Shown: positions 9,081 to 17,202 of the stretch, piece after piece
Layout: every line of letters begins with the position of its first letter
How positions within the stretch are numbered: the stretch's first letter is position 1
Assembly: GCF_002237445.1 (NCBI RefSeq)
Contig: NZ_CP022527.1
Location: forward strand, 1-64,000
Reading direction: 5' to 3'
Length of the DNA: 64,000 nucleotides
Origin: Neisseria sp. KEM232
GTDB taxonomy: Bacteria > Pseudomonadota > Gammaproteobacteria > Burkholderiales > Neisseriaceae
Program-made: the position numbers and the translations under genes
Notes under the pieces: model-generated
What the model was told of the DNA's origin: nothing
Seen by the model: the letters and a program-made list of their open reading frames with translations, nothing else
Database searches by the model: none

Positions 9081-9731
9081 TTATCCTAGTAGATCATTTA
9101 AATCCTGAAATTGCAAATAATTTCTTATTAATGATTTGGGATTTGTGTTATAAATAATGCCACCCCTCTCTCTGATGGCTAAATCTGCATTGACAATATT
9201 AAAAATTTGTACACTACTTTTTGAATCATCAATTTGAATTTCATTTTCAAGATAAAACCTAGCATTTTCTTGATTATAGATTAGATCTACCCCTAGAAGG
9301 TAGATTTCCCTAATTCCTAGATAGCTAGCAAGTTGGATAGCAAGCATCACTGTTGTACACCCATAATAATAACCATGATATAAGTCAAATGAAAAGCCAT
9401 CTCTTTCAAGAGCTGAGACATAATATACATTATCTATATCATTAGGATATACATCTATAATTTCTTTTCTGAATACCTTAATCGTATTTTTACCCAATCT
9501 ATACGTTGCTAATTGTTTCTTCATAGCTACATCAAAAAAACGTTTGTCTGATACGACATAATATGATTGTGTAAAATCAAATTTTTCTGATAATAAAGTA
9601 GATGCATTAATACCGATTGTAACTTCATTTTTCAGCTTTGAGAGATCGTATTCGTTTATTGATGGGCCATTTGCTAGAATAAAGCAGCGATTTCCTCTTT
9701 CTCTATCCTTTAATTTTCTAATATCATACAT
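9081..9731 (-). CDS. DUF115 family protein, probable capsule biosynthesis enzyme
   Basis: 216 residues, strongly AT-rich. The N-terminus has a nucleotide-binding-like CFILANGPSINEYDLSKLKNE segment and the middle has YYGCTTVMLAIQLASYLGIREIYLLGVDL, a layout shared by DUF115/MptE-like proteins and by Campylobacter GT42 sialyltransferases of the Cst-II type (a GNGPSL start and a YKEIYLSGIDF-like segment). The likeness suggests a Rossmann-type enzyme acting on a nucleotide-linked sugar or phosphate group. Its place between glycosyltransferases and ctrA supports a role in capsule assembly. The exact reaction is unknown; GT42 membership is inference. Its start overlaps the end of the upstream gene by 8 bases. 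Confidence 0.7.
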   Translation of the reverse strand: MYDIRKLKDRERGNRCFILANGPSINEYDLSKLKNEVTIGINASTLLSEKFDFTQSYYVVSDKRFFDVAMKKQLATYRLGKNTIKVFRKEIIDVYPNDIDNVYYVSALERDGFSFDLYHGYYYGCTTVMLAIQLASYLGIREIYLLGVDLIYNQENARFYLENEIQIDDSKSSVQIFNIVNADLAIRERGGIIYNTNPKSLIRNYLQFQDLNDLLG

Positions 9732-10695
9732 CAGTTAATATCTCCAAATAGATTTTATTATATATTTCAAATAATTTATCGGCTCTAAGATATTGATCAA
9801 AAAAATCAAATGATTTTTTTTGATAGTCTCGAACTAAATCGTAATTAGCTAATAGTGCGATCGTGTTCTTCGAAATATTACTGGGATTACATCGATAGAA
9901 AGGTGGCATTTCTGGTGCAGTAGCAAGCGATGCTAACATGAATGAAGAAAAATAATCAGCATTGTTGATAACAACATTGCCTGCACATAAACCTTCCAAA
10001 CTAATCTGGTGATAAGCTCCTGTACTTATTTCATCAATAGAAACATGGCATGTCTTTCTTACTTCAAGTAGTGTATCTTGTGGCAAAGGAGAATCAAGTT
10101 TAATTATCTCAATACTTTTCATTTTCTCCAATGAGGATATGACTGTATTCAATTCCTCTGAAAATTTATTATTCCACCTTCCGCCACGTTTATGCGTTGG
10201 GGAATACATGACTCTTAACGGTTCATCATCTTTTACCAAGTTTTTACTAGGTGCACCAAGCACAATATTAGGAACAGGATAAAAATCTGGGTAGTGCCTA
10301 GGATGATATTGCCCAACAACTAGCTTCTTTGAAAAATTAACACCAAAAGAATTTGTTTTATCAATAAAAATAGGTCCTTCTCTTAATGGAGAATGAACAT
10401 GATAAATAAATTTTTGATTACTTTTCCATGTAATATCATGAAAAATATTGAAATCATTATGGATGTGTATAATATCAGCTTCTTCTATATAAGATAGTAG
10501 TTGATCAGTTAAGTATGGTATTTTTTTATTCCATAAAATTGAATACTTCATAAATTTTTCGTTTAAGCCTGATTTTTCAGGATAATCACCCAATATAATC
10601 GAATGTGATAAATATCCATTTTTTTCGCATAGGTAGCTAAGTTTTCCAGGAGCACCAACTAATGGGGTATTGGATAGATGCACTATTTTTTTCAT
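9724..10695 (-). CDS. glycosyltransferase-like protein of the capsule locus
   Basis: 323 residues, AT-rich. The N-terminal half reads like a GT-B N-domain (MKKIVHLSNTPLVGAPGKLSYLC, ADIIHIHNDFNIF, KFIYHVHSPLREG); the C-terminal half has RVMYSPTHKRGGRWNN and DEISTGAYHQISLEGLCAGN, where an acidic residue and SLEG stand where GT4-type enzymes have their E-X7-E nucleotide-sugar binding region. Probably adds a sugar to the capsule repeat or primer. It directly abuts the 690-residue glycosyltransferase gene upstream (stop and start adjacent), so the two are likely coupled. Sugar specificity cannot be read from the sequence. Confidence 0.65.
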   Translation of the reverse strand: MKKIVHLSNTPLVGAPGKLSYLCEKNGYLSHSIILGDYPEKSGLNEKFMKYSILWNKKIPYLTDQLLSYIEEADIIHIHNDFNIFHDITWKSNQKFIYHVHSPLREGPIFIDKTNSFGVNFSKKLVVGQYHPRHYPDFYPVPNIVLGAPSKNLVKDDEPLRVMYSPTHKRGGRWNNKFSEELNTVISSLEKMKSIEIIKLDSPLPQDTLLEVRKTCHVSIDEISTGAYHQISLEGLCAGNVVINNADYFSSFMLASLATAPEMPPFYRCNPSNISKNTIALLANYDLVRDYQKKSFDFFDQYLRADKLFEIYNKIYLEILTDV

Positions 10696-12768
10696 TCACT
10701 GACACTCCACGTCGAAATATAAACCGTCTTTTGACGCATATAGATAGAAATTAGCCAAGTTGTCAAAGGTTGGATTAACTAGTAAATTTTGATATTTTAA
10801 GAAAACTTGTTCTGTAACATATAGACCATTTGTTAAATTAGCCATCGATATACACAATTCACTATGATATTTAATATTATTATTCTCTATTTTTGATAAA
10901 CTCAAGTATATTTTAATATCGTAATTACGATTTTTTTCTTTAAAAAGATCAATCCGATAGTCGTCTTTCGATGATATGACAGGCAATAATATATTAATGT
11001 CCCTTGGCAAAATTTCCTGTAATACCTTTCTAATGTATAAAGATAAATTTAAAGTAGTGTCATAAATAAACGTTTTTCTAATAGGTTTTTCTTCTAATTT
11101 ATTAATATTATCTTTATGAATTAAATAGTAACCTAATACATTACTAGTGACTAACTTATTGTTTTTTTGTTTTGGGATAATTTGTATTACATTTATTGTA
11201 TGATTGCAATGATATAGGGATAAAGAAAAATTTTCAGTATCGTCCAGTATGAAGATATTCCTAATATTTGATAATCTATCCCTGTTGGCATTGTTTAATT
11301 TTTCAAGCATATGAAAGGGTTCTATTTCACTAAAATAATCATCATAACAATAAATAATGAGTTCCCCATCTCGCAAAGGTAAGAAATCTTTGTGTCTATG
11401 AAGTAGAGGAATTAATTCTTCTGCAATGGGATTATACCGCTCAGGGAGAAGAATCATGGTTCTTAGGTGCGCTTTCTTTGCATCCATTTCTGGAAAGACA
11501 ATAAACCCACTAGGAGAAATATCCAATTTTTTTATTTTAGGACGTAACAATTTATTTTCTATTGGGATTGTATCGTGCTTATTTTTTAGAAGTATAAAAT
11601 TGTATTTTTTAATTTTTAAATAAACTGGCTGAAAGTATCGGGAATCTTTAAAAAATAGGATAGGATTTCTAAAGAATTTCTTAATTTTTTTCTTTATTCT
11701 CATAAATTTGCTTTCGTTATTTCTAATTGATAGTAATTTGTCCAGATTAATTTTAATGGGGTGATATTCTCCTTTTGAAGATTGCTCTCCATATATAATG
11801 CCATTAATATTTTTTAAAAAACAGGCATTCCACTCATAAATGGTTTGTTTGGAATATTTAATAATATCAGTATTTTTTATTTTTGTGGAAATAGCATTTT
11901 TAATAGTCTGTGCAAAAATATTGATATCCCATATAGGAACTGTATGGGCAAATTTATAGTTTTGTATAAATTGACATATGCCACAATGTTCCCATAAAAC
12001 AATTTGGCATCTGTTTAATATGGCTTCGCTGGCAACCATAGACCAAGTCTCAAAAATACTGGGTATAAGTACGATATCCCCAGTATTGACTAAATTTTCT
12101 AAATTTGCATCCACTCCATCAATAAAATTAAAATTTGGATGGTGCATAAACGTTTTTCTTAGCTTATCATCACCCACCAATGTAATATTTAAGGAGGGTT
12201 CTTTCTGGATTATTTTTAATAGAAATATCGTACCTTTTAAATAGTCTCCTCTTCCAATAAAAAAAATTTTTCTAGAATTATCCGATGGAATATTGTTTTC
12301 TCGTCTGGCGTTATGCAAATATATTGGATTAGGTATAATTACAACATTGTCTAAATTATCAAAAAATAATCTGCTGATGTCTACAGTAATTGACGAAGGC
12401 GCTGATATGATGTGTGCTTTGTTAATCTCAGCTTGTTCTTCACGGATTAACTCAGCTGATACCGCTAGATTTTGAAGATAGTTGCAATATGTTCTACTTC
12501 CATGTAATCTGATATGTAGTCTCGGATGGTTAATATATTTACTTGCTGTTCTAGTCTCGGGAGCTTCAACAATAGTTATCTCGTTATTATTGATAAAAAG
12601 TGCCACTCTTTTTCGAAAATCTTCTATAGGTTCCCCAAGCCTAATACTTAATATTTCAACAGTAAAGTGCTCTGATAATATATCTTTTGCTTGTTTGGTA
12701 TATGCAGTTACTCCGCTTTTGTGAGATGCAAACGGATCAATAAACAAGTAATCTATTTTTCTTGACAT
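10696..12768 (-). CDS. large glycosyltransferase with GT4-type N-terminal domain and uncharacterised C-terminal half
   Basis: 690 residues, AT-rich. Residues 1 to about 330 form a GT-B/GT4 enzyme: FIDPFASHKSGVTAYTKQA at the start, NVVIIPNPIYL, FFIGRGDYLKGTIFLLKII for the phosphate-binding loop, and ETWSMVASEA giving the E-X7-E pattern. Residues about 360-690, after a basic linker (KFMRIKKKIKKFFRN), match no family I recognise; they end in a region reminiscent of substrate-binding appendages (NLANFYLYASKDGLYFD). A two-domain capsule polymerase or a transferase with an added binding domain are both possible. First gene of the AT-rich block, 47 bases after lipA. Confidence 0.7.
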   Translation of the reverse strand: MSRKIDYLFIDPFASHKSGVTAYTKQAKDILSEHFTVEILSIRLGEPIEDFRKRVALFINNNEITIVEAPETRTASKYINHPRLHIRLHGSRTYCNYLQNLAVSAELIREEQAEINKAHIISAPSSITVDISRLFFDNLDNVVIIPNPIYLHNARRENNIPSDNSRKIFFIGRGDYLKGTIFLLKIIQKEPSLNITLVGDDKLRKTFMHHPNFNFIDGVDANLENLVNTGDIVLIPSIFETWSMVASEAILNRCQIVLWEHCGICQFIQNYKFAHTVPIWDINIFAQTIKNAISTKIKNTDIIKYSKQTIYEWNACFLKNINGIIYGEQSSKGEYHPIKINLDKLLSIRNNESKFMRIKKKIKKFFRNPILFFKDSRYFQPVYLKIKKYNFILLKNKHDTIPIENKLLRPKIKKLDISPSGFIVFPEMDAKKAHLRTMILLPERYNPIAEELIPLLHRHKDFLPLRDGELIIYCYDDYFSEIEPFHMLEKLNNANRDRLSNIRNIFILDDTENFSLSLYHCNHTINVIQIIPKQKNNKLVTSNVLGYYLIHKDNINKLEEKPIRKTFIYDTTLNLSLYIRKVLQEILPRDINILLPVISSKDDYRIDLFKEKNRNYDIKIYLSLSKIENNNIKYHSELCISMANLTNGLYVTEQVFLKYQNLLVNPTFDNLANFYLYASKDGLYFDVECQ

Positions 12769-12815
12769 ATTGTAATTTCATATTTAAAGGTATGCTAGAT
12801 AAAAATTTATATTAA

Positions 12816-14891
12816 TCATTTATTCATGGGTCTATTTTTAATAGATAGTGAACAGAGAAATTGCTTTATTTTTTCTAGCTGTTTGTCATGTAATCTCCTG
12901 TGCAGTATCGTGAAATTTTTCTGTAAAAATTTCTGTTTTTTTAAAAATTGCATTACCTCAATGACGTTAACGAGATGTTGTGTTCGGGGATTCACATATT
13001 CCGGATAATAAACCAGCGTTCCCGTTATCAGCTGCCACAGTTCCAACTTGCGGCTTCGGCGGGGGATGGGCAGGGTATCTTCGGTCAGTCCCCAGCCTGC
13101 ATAGAAGGGCAGGCCGTAGCAGCAGACTTTTTTGCCGCGCAGCAGGGCTTCGAATCCTGTCAGCGAGGTCATGGTGTGAACTTCGTCGGCGTATTGCAGG
13201 CAGGTCAGAATGTCGGCTTCGGGGGCGGTTTGGTCGGCGTAGCGGGCGGCATCTTCGGCGGAGATGTGGCCGGTGCGGTTGCCGCTGACGACGTCGGGGT
13301 GCGGTTTGTAAACGATAAAGGCATCCGGGTTGCGTTCGCGTACGGTTTTGAGCAGGTCGAGGTTGCGGCAGATTTGCGGCGAGCCGTAGCGGATGGAGGC
13401 GTCGTCTTCGACTTGGCCTGGCACAAGGATAACGGTTTTATCGGTTTTTGGCACGCTGAAATTTGTGTTGCCGACGTTGTATTTGCTGATTTTGTTTTCC
13501 GTGAGCGCCTGTTGCAGCACGGAGGCCGTCTGAAAATCCTGTTCGTCGAAGACTTGGTTTTGCAGGATGTGTTCGAGGCGCGACAGGGTTTGCGGGTTGA
13601 AATAGATGCCCATGTCGTCGATAACGAGAGACAGCGGCGGCACGAGGTTGGAGCCGAGGCCGACGGAGCGGATGAAACCGTCTTCCATACGCAGCAGCGG
13701 GATATTGTGTTCGCGGGCAAAGCGGACGGTTTCGTCTTTGCCGTTTCCCCATGCCAGCAGGCGGGCGTCGGCGGGCAGGGGTTTTCCCGCCAGTTTGTCC
13801 ACGGATTTGACGAATTTCAGACGGCATGAAGGCACGTTGAAAAACGGTTTGACCACGGCGCGTTTCCACAGCGACATGCCCACGCAGTATAAGCTGCCGC
13901 GCAGTTTTTCGTTGCTGCGGCGGACGGTGGTGAGGTAGTCGATGACGTCAAACAGGCTGCCGGGTTCGCCGGTGTTGGGGTTGATGTGGCGGCTGTATTG
14001 CAGGTAGGCGGCGGCAAAGAGCTGAGGCAGGGTTCTCGGTGCGCGGCGCTGTTGTTGTGCCAAAGTTGCGGCATCGGGGTGGCGGTCGTCGCTCACGCCC
14101 CATCCGGCATACCACGGCAGGCCGAAGGTGACGGTCGGTTTGCCGCAGAGCAGGGCTTCGAAGCCCATTTGCGAGGTGACGCAGTAGACTTTGTCAACGG
14201 CTTGCAGCAGGGATACGGGGTTGATGTCTTCTACCAGCAGGCGGACGCGTTCGTGTTGCGCCAAGCCGGTCAGATAGCCTTGTTTTTTGCCGCTTAATAC
14301 GTCGGGATGGGTTTTGATCCAGATTTGCGCCTGCGGGTTTTCCGCTAAGGCCGTCTGAAACATGCGCTCGAATGCCGCTTCGTCGGCTCCGCCGTATTGC
14401 ACGGCCATGTCGCCGAAGGTTTGGTCGATCAAGAGCACGTTTTCCCGCTCCCGCATTTCGGACAAGAGGCCGTCTGAAAGGTCGGGAGCATGATTGTATT
14501 TGGACAGGCGGTGTTTCAGAATCAGACCGATGGCGCGTTCCGCTTCTGCCGTCGTTTCCGGCGGCATGGTGTCGGCGGCCAGAATCAGCTGCTCCAAACG
14601 CGAGGGGCGGCTTGTGTCGTGGTAGATGCCGATGTCGTCGAATACGAGGGAAAACGGCGGCCATCCTTCGACGCCTAGTCCGAGCGAGCGCAAGAAACCG
14701 TCTTCCAGTGCTACAAACGGCAGACCGTGCGCGTCGGCGAATGCGCGTGCCTTGCGGGTGGTGGGACGCAGCCCCCAGCCGATAACGGTCTGCGCGTCTG
14801 CCGGTTTGTTCCGGATGTGGAATTCGGGCAGGAATGCGGCCAGGTTGGGAATGCCGCGTATGCCGCGCGACGGGATGTAGGCGTTTTTCAT
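12816..14891 (-). CDS. lipA: capsule polysaccharide modification protein LipA (KpsC family, beta-Kdo transferase)
   Basis: 691-residue KpsC-type protein with two homologous halves, each repeating the same landmarks: VIGWGLRPTTRKARAFA and LLAWGNGKDETVRFARE, then VALEDGFLRSLGLG and LRMEDGFIRSVGLG, then the HPDVLSGKKQGYLT and HPDVVSGNRTGHIS segments, and finally FEALLCGKPTVTFGLPWYAGWG and FEALLRGKKVCCYGLPFYAGWG. In characterised group-2 systems the KpsC halves are Kdo transferases that build the poly-Kdo linker on phosphatidylglycerol together with KpsS. GC content is normal for the window, unlike the three genes after it. The coding region holds an AT-dialect uptake sequence at 13816-13827. KpsS/LipB is not in the window. 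Confidence 0.93.
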   Translation of the reverse strand: MKNAYIPSRGIRGIPNLAAFLPEFHIRNKPADAQTVIGWGLRPTTRKARAFADAHGLPFVALEDGFLRSLGLGVEGWPPFSLVFDDIGIYHDTSRPSRLEQLILAADTMPPETTAEAERAIGLILKHRLSKYNHAPDLSDGLLSEMRERENVLLIDQTFGDMAVQYGGADEAAFERMFQTALAENPQAQIWIKTHPDVLSGKKQGYLTGLAQHERVRLLVEDINPVSLLQAVDKVYCVTSQMGFEALLCGKPTVTFGLPWYAGWGVSDDRHPDAATLAQQQRRAPRTLPQLFAAAYLQYSRHINPNTGEPGSLFDVIDYLTTVRRSNEKLRGSLYCVGMSLWKRAVVKPFFNVPSCRLKFVKSVDKLAGKPLPADARLLAWGNGKDETVRFAREHNIPLLRMEDGFIRSVGLGSNLVPPLSLVIDDMGIYFNPQTLSRLEHILQNQVFDEQDFQTASVLQQALTENKISKYNVGNTNFSVPKTDKTVILVPGQVEDDASIRYGSPQICRNLDLLKTVRERNPDAFIVYKPHPDVVSGNRTGHISAEDAARYADQTAPEADILTCLQYADEVHTMTSLTGFEALLRGKKVCCYGLPFYAGWGLTEDTLPIPRRSRKLELWQLITGTLVYYPEYVNPRTQHLVNVIEVMQFLKKQKFLQKNFTILHRRLHDKQLEKIKQFLCSLSIKNRPMNK
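13816..13827 (-). other. AT-dialect DNA uptake sequence inside lipA
   Basis: Reads TTCAGACGGCAT on the plus strand, that is ATGCCGTCTGAA, the 12-mer typical of meningococcus and gonococcus. Almost every other copy in the window is the AG form. Confidence 0.85.
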
Positions 14892-14978
14892 GATTGTTTC
14901 AGGGTCGTCGGTTCTGATCCCGCCATTGGTTTTAACTTCGTTGAGGCCTCGTTTTCAGACGGCCTTTTACGGATGGTT

Positions 14979-15020
14979 GAGGCCGTCTGAAAAACCTGCG
15001 GGCGGTTCAGACGGCCTTTT
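14979..15020 (-). terminator. rfbC terminator
   Basis: Inverted uptake-sequence pair GGCCGTCTGAA / TTCAGACGGCC with a GC-rich loop just downstream of rfbC. A third uptake sequence (positions 14954-14964) lies beyond it. Confidence 0.7.
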
Positions 15021-15029
15021 TGTGCGTGT

Positions 15030-15569
15030 TTAAAACGTTGCCGCTTCGGCCAGTGGTTTGCCGGCAAGGTCTTTGGCTGACAGGTTCGGCTCGCCTTGCA
15101 GCGGCCATTCGATGCCGACGGCAGGGTCGTTCCAAATCAGCGAGTGTTCGGCCTGCGGGTTGTAATAGTCGGTGCATTTGTAAACAAACTCGGCTTCGTC
15201 GCTCAAAACGTAAAAGCCGTGGGCGAAACCTTCGGGCACCCAAAGCTGGCATTTGTTGTCGGCGGAGAGGATTTCGCCCGCCCATTGCCCGAAAGTCGGC
15301 GAGCTGCGGCGCATATCGACGGCTACGTCGAACACTTCGCCCGACACCACGCGCACGAGTTTGCCCTGTGTGTTTTCGGTTTGGTAATGCAGGCCGCGCA
15401 ATACGCCTTTGCCTGATTTGGAATGGTTTTCCTGTACGAATGTGCGTTCGCATACATTGGTCTTAAACCATTCGTCGCGGAAGGTTTCCATAAAAAAGCC
15501 GCGTGCGTCGCCGAAAACCTGCGGCTCTAAAAGTTTCACGTCGGGGAGGGCGGTGTCGATGATTTTCAT
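15030..15569 (-). CDS. rfbC: dTDP-4-dehydrorhamnose 3,5-epimerase
   Basis: 179-residue RmlC-type cupin that epimerises dTDP-4-keto-6-deoxyglucose at C3 and C5 in dTDP-L-rhamnose synthesis. Family marks: PQVFGDARGFFMETF, the catalytic histidine region GVLRGLHYQ near residue 60, VFDVAVDMRRSSPTFG, and WVPEGFAHGFYVLSDEAEF. The length is standard. In meningococci rfbBAC lies in the capsule island; here rfbC is alone, with rfbA, rfbB and rfbD absent from the window, so either they lie elsewhere or this is a remnant of a region-D-like block beside the capsule genes. Confidence 0.93.
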   Translation of the reverse strand: MKIIDTALPDVKLLEPQVFGDARGFFMETFRDEWFKTNVCERTFVQENHSKSGKGVLRGLHYQTENTQGKLVRVVSGEVFDVAVDMRRSSPTFGQWAGEILSADNKCQLWVPEGFAHGFYVLSDEAEFVYKCTDYYNPQAEHSLIWNDPAVGIEWPLQGEPNLSAKDLAGKPLAEAATF

Positions 15570-15590
15570 GATGCGGTGTGTGTCGGTTTG

Positions 15591-15650
15591 AGGCCGTCTG
15601 AAGAGGCTGCGGTGTTTTAACTCCGTTGCAGCCCCGCTTTCAGACGGCCT
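15591..15650 (-). terminator. terminator after the unknown 243-residue gene, extended DUS-associated repeat
   Basis: Uptake sequences in inverted orientation enclose GTTTTAACTCCGTTGCAGC, one copy of a dispersed extended repeat described in the findings. It lies just past the stop of the gene ending at 15657. Confidence 0.65.
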
Positions 15651-15656
15651 GTTGCG

Positions 15657-16388
15657 TTACAGATAGCGGACGTTTTCGGCCGCGTCGATTTTCAGGTATC
15701 CCTGCTGTTGCAGGCCGGCAAGCAGCGCGGCGGCATCGGCGGCGTGCTGCTGTTGGAGCAGGGCGAGCAGGGCGGTTTTCTTTTTCGGACGGTTTTTTCT
15801 GATAAGCAGAACGATATGGGCGGGCACTGTGGAAGTGTCTGCGGCGGGCGCGGGATGTTGTGGTGGCGGCAACAGGACGGCCGTGGCGGCGGCACGCACT
15901 TGCACGGCGGCTTCGGCAATGATGTTGTTTTCAGTTTCCTGCACGAGGGCATTGCCTGCTTGGAGGCCGTCTGAAACGTTTTCAGACGGCCTGTTGCCTG
16001 CGGACAGGAAGCGGCGCGCTTTTTTGCCCAGTTTGCCGCCGCAGAAGATGCGTGCGTCGGGGTGGCGCTGTTGCAGTTTGCCGAGTTTCAGGCGCAGTTT
16101 GCGGCGGGGGCTGATAACGGCGATTTCGGCTTTCGGGTCGGTAGCAAGGATTTTCTCCGCTTCGGCCAGAATGGCGGCTCGGACGGCGGATTTGCGCAGC
16201 ACCAGCAGGCGGAATCTGCCGCTGCCGCTTTGGTTTTTTTTGCCGTCTGCTTTTTTGCGGATGCGCAGCAGGCTGCGGAAGGGTGTGGCCGATTTTTTGT
16301 CGGCAAACAGGCGGACACGGTGTGTGCCGAAGGGAATGTATTTTTTGCCGGAATCGGTTTTGACGGTGTCGATCAGCAGGTGTGCCAT
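15657..16388 (-). CDS. uncharacterised protein, possibly a degenerate PIN/NYN-like protein
   Basis: 243 residues from MAHLLIDTVKTD, chosen because GGAGAAAACAAT precedes this ATG; a longer frame adds 19 residues with no ribosome site. Residues 1-130 are very basic and read like a Rossmann/PIN-type fold (RVRLFADKKS, SGSGRFRLLVLRKSA, AEIAVISPRRKLRLKLGKLQ), but the acidic residues expected in an active NYN nuclease are not there. An in-frame uptake-sequence pair encodes RPSENVSDGL near residue 137, followed by an Ala/Pro-rich linker and a C-terminal winged-helix-like segment (LLIRKNRPKKKTALLALLQ...LQQQGYLKID). Family unknown to me; function not assigned. Confidence 0.55.
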   Translation of the reverse strand: MAHLLIDTVKTDSGKKYIPFGTHRVRLFADKKSATPFRSLLRIRKKADGKKNQSGSGRFRLLVLRKSAVRAAILAEAEKILATDPKAEIAVISPRRKLRLKLGKLQQRHPDARIFCGGKLGKKARRFLSAGNRPSENVSDGLQAGNALVQETENNIIAEAAVQVRAAATAVLLPPPQHPAPAADTSTVPAHIVLLIRKNRPKKKTALLALLQQQHAADAAALLAGLQQQGYLKIDAAENVRYL

Positions 16389-16487
16389 ATTGTTTTCTCC
16401 TTTGTTTTCGGGGCTGTAGACCATCAGACTTGCAGTATGAAACACTGCTTAGCAGGCCGAATGTCACACGCCGGGCGGAATCTGTGT

Positions 16488-17135
16488 TCAGTTTGCGGCG
16501 GCTGAGAAAGCGTCGATAACCGCCTGTAAGCGGTTGTGTTTCAGTTTCAGCGCGGCTTTGTTGACGACAAGACGGCTGGAAATGTCGCAGATGTGTTCGA
16601 CGGCTTCAAGGCGGTTGGCTTTTAGGGTGTTGCCGGTGGAAACGAGATCGACGATGGCGTCGGACAGGCCGACCAGCGGGGCGAGTTCCATCGAACCGTA
16701 GAGTTTGATGATGTCCACATGCACGCCTTTGCCTGCGAAATGTTCCGCGGCGATGCGGGGATATTTGGTGGCGATGCGCAGGCGGCTGCCGGGCTGCGAG
16801 GCGGCGGCGTAGTCGAAACCCTGCGGCACGGCCACCATCATGCGGCATTTGGCAATCTGCAAGTCCAGCGGCTGGTAAAGTCCTTCGCCGCCGTGTTCGA
16901 TGAGGACGTCGCGTCCCGCGATGCCGAAATCGGCCGCGCCGTAGCGCACATAGGTCGGCACGTCGGAGGCGCGGACGATAACCAGGCGGATGTCTGGATC
17001 GTTGGTGGCGATAACCAGTTTGCGCGATTTTTCGGGGTCTTCGGCGGGTGAGATGCCTGCTGCCGCCAGCAGCGGCAGGGTTTCTTCGAAGATGCGGCCT
17101 TTGGATAGCGCGATGGTGAGGCTGTTGTCCGGCAT
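16488..17135 (-). CDS. hisG: ATP phosphoribosyltransferase, short (HisZ-dependent) form
   Basis: First step of histidine synthesis: joins ATP and PRPP. The 215-residue length marks the short HisG, which needs the HisZ regulatory subunit (not in this window). Start MPDNSLTIALSKGR is preferred over the ATG four codons earlier because family members begin close to LTIALSKGRI. Landmarks: ALSKGRIFEETLPLL, RASDVPTYVRYGAADFGIAGRDVL, and the PRPP-binding IVDLVSTGNTLKAN near residue 160. The other his genes are not adjacent. Confidence 0.92.
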   Translation of the reverse strand: MPDNSLTIALSKGRIFEETLPLLAAAGISPAEDPEKSRKLVIATNDPDIRLVIVRASDVPTYVRYGAADFGIAGRDVLIEHGGEGLYQPLDLQIAKCRMMVAVPQGFDYAAASQPGSRLRIATKYPRIAAEHFAGKGVHVDIIKLYGSMELAPLVGLSDAIVDLVSTGNTLKANRLEAVEHICDISSRLVVNKAALKLKHNRLQAVIDAFSAAAN

Positions 17136-17152
17136 GGGGTTTTCCACGGTTG

Positions 17153-17192
17153 AGGCCGTCTGAAAAACGCGCGGCGGCGGTTTCAGACGGCC
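17153..17192 (-). terminator. hairpin between SCO1 gene and hisG
   Basis: Inverted uptake-sequence pair with a GC-rich loop (CGCGCGGCGGC), placed 10 bases after the stop of the SCO1-family gene. Confidence 0.7.
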
Positions 17193-17202
17193 TGAAAAGC
17201 AT

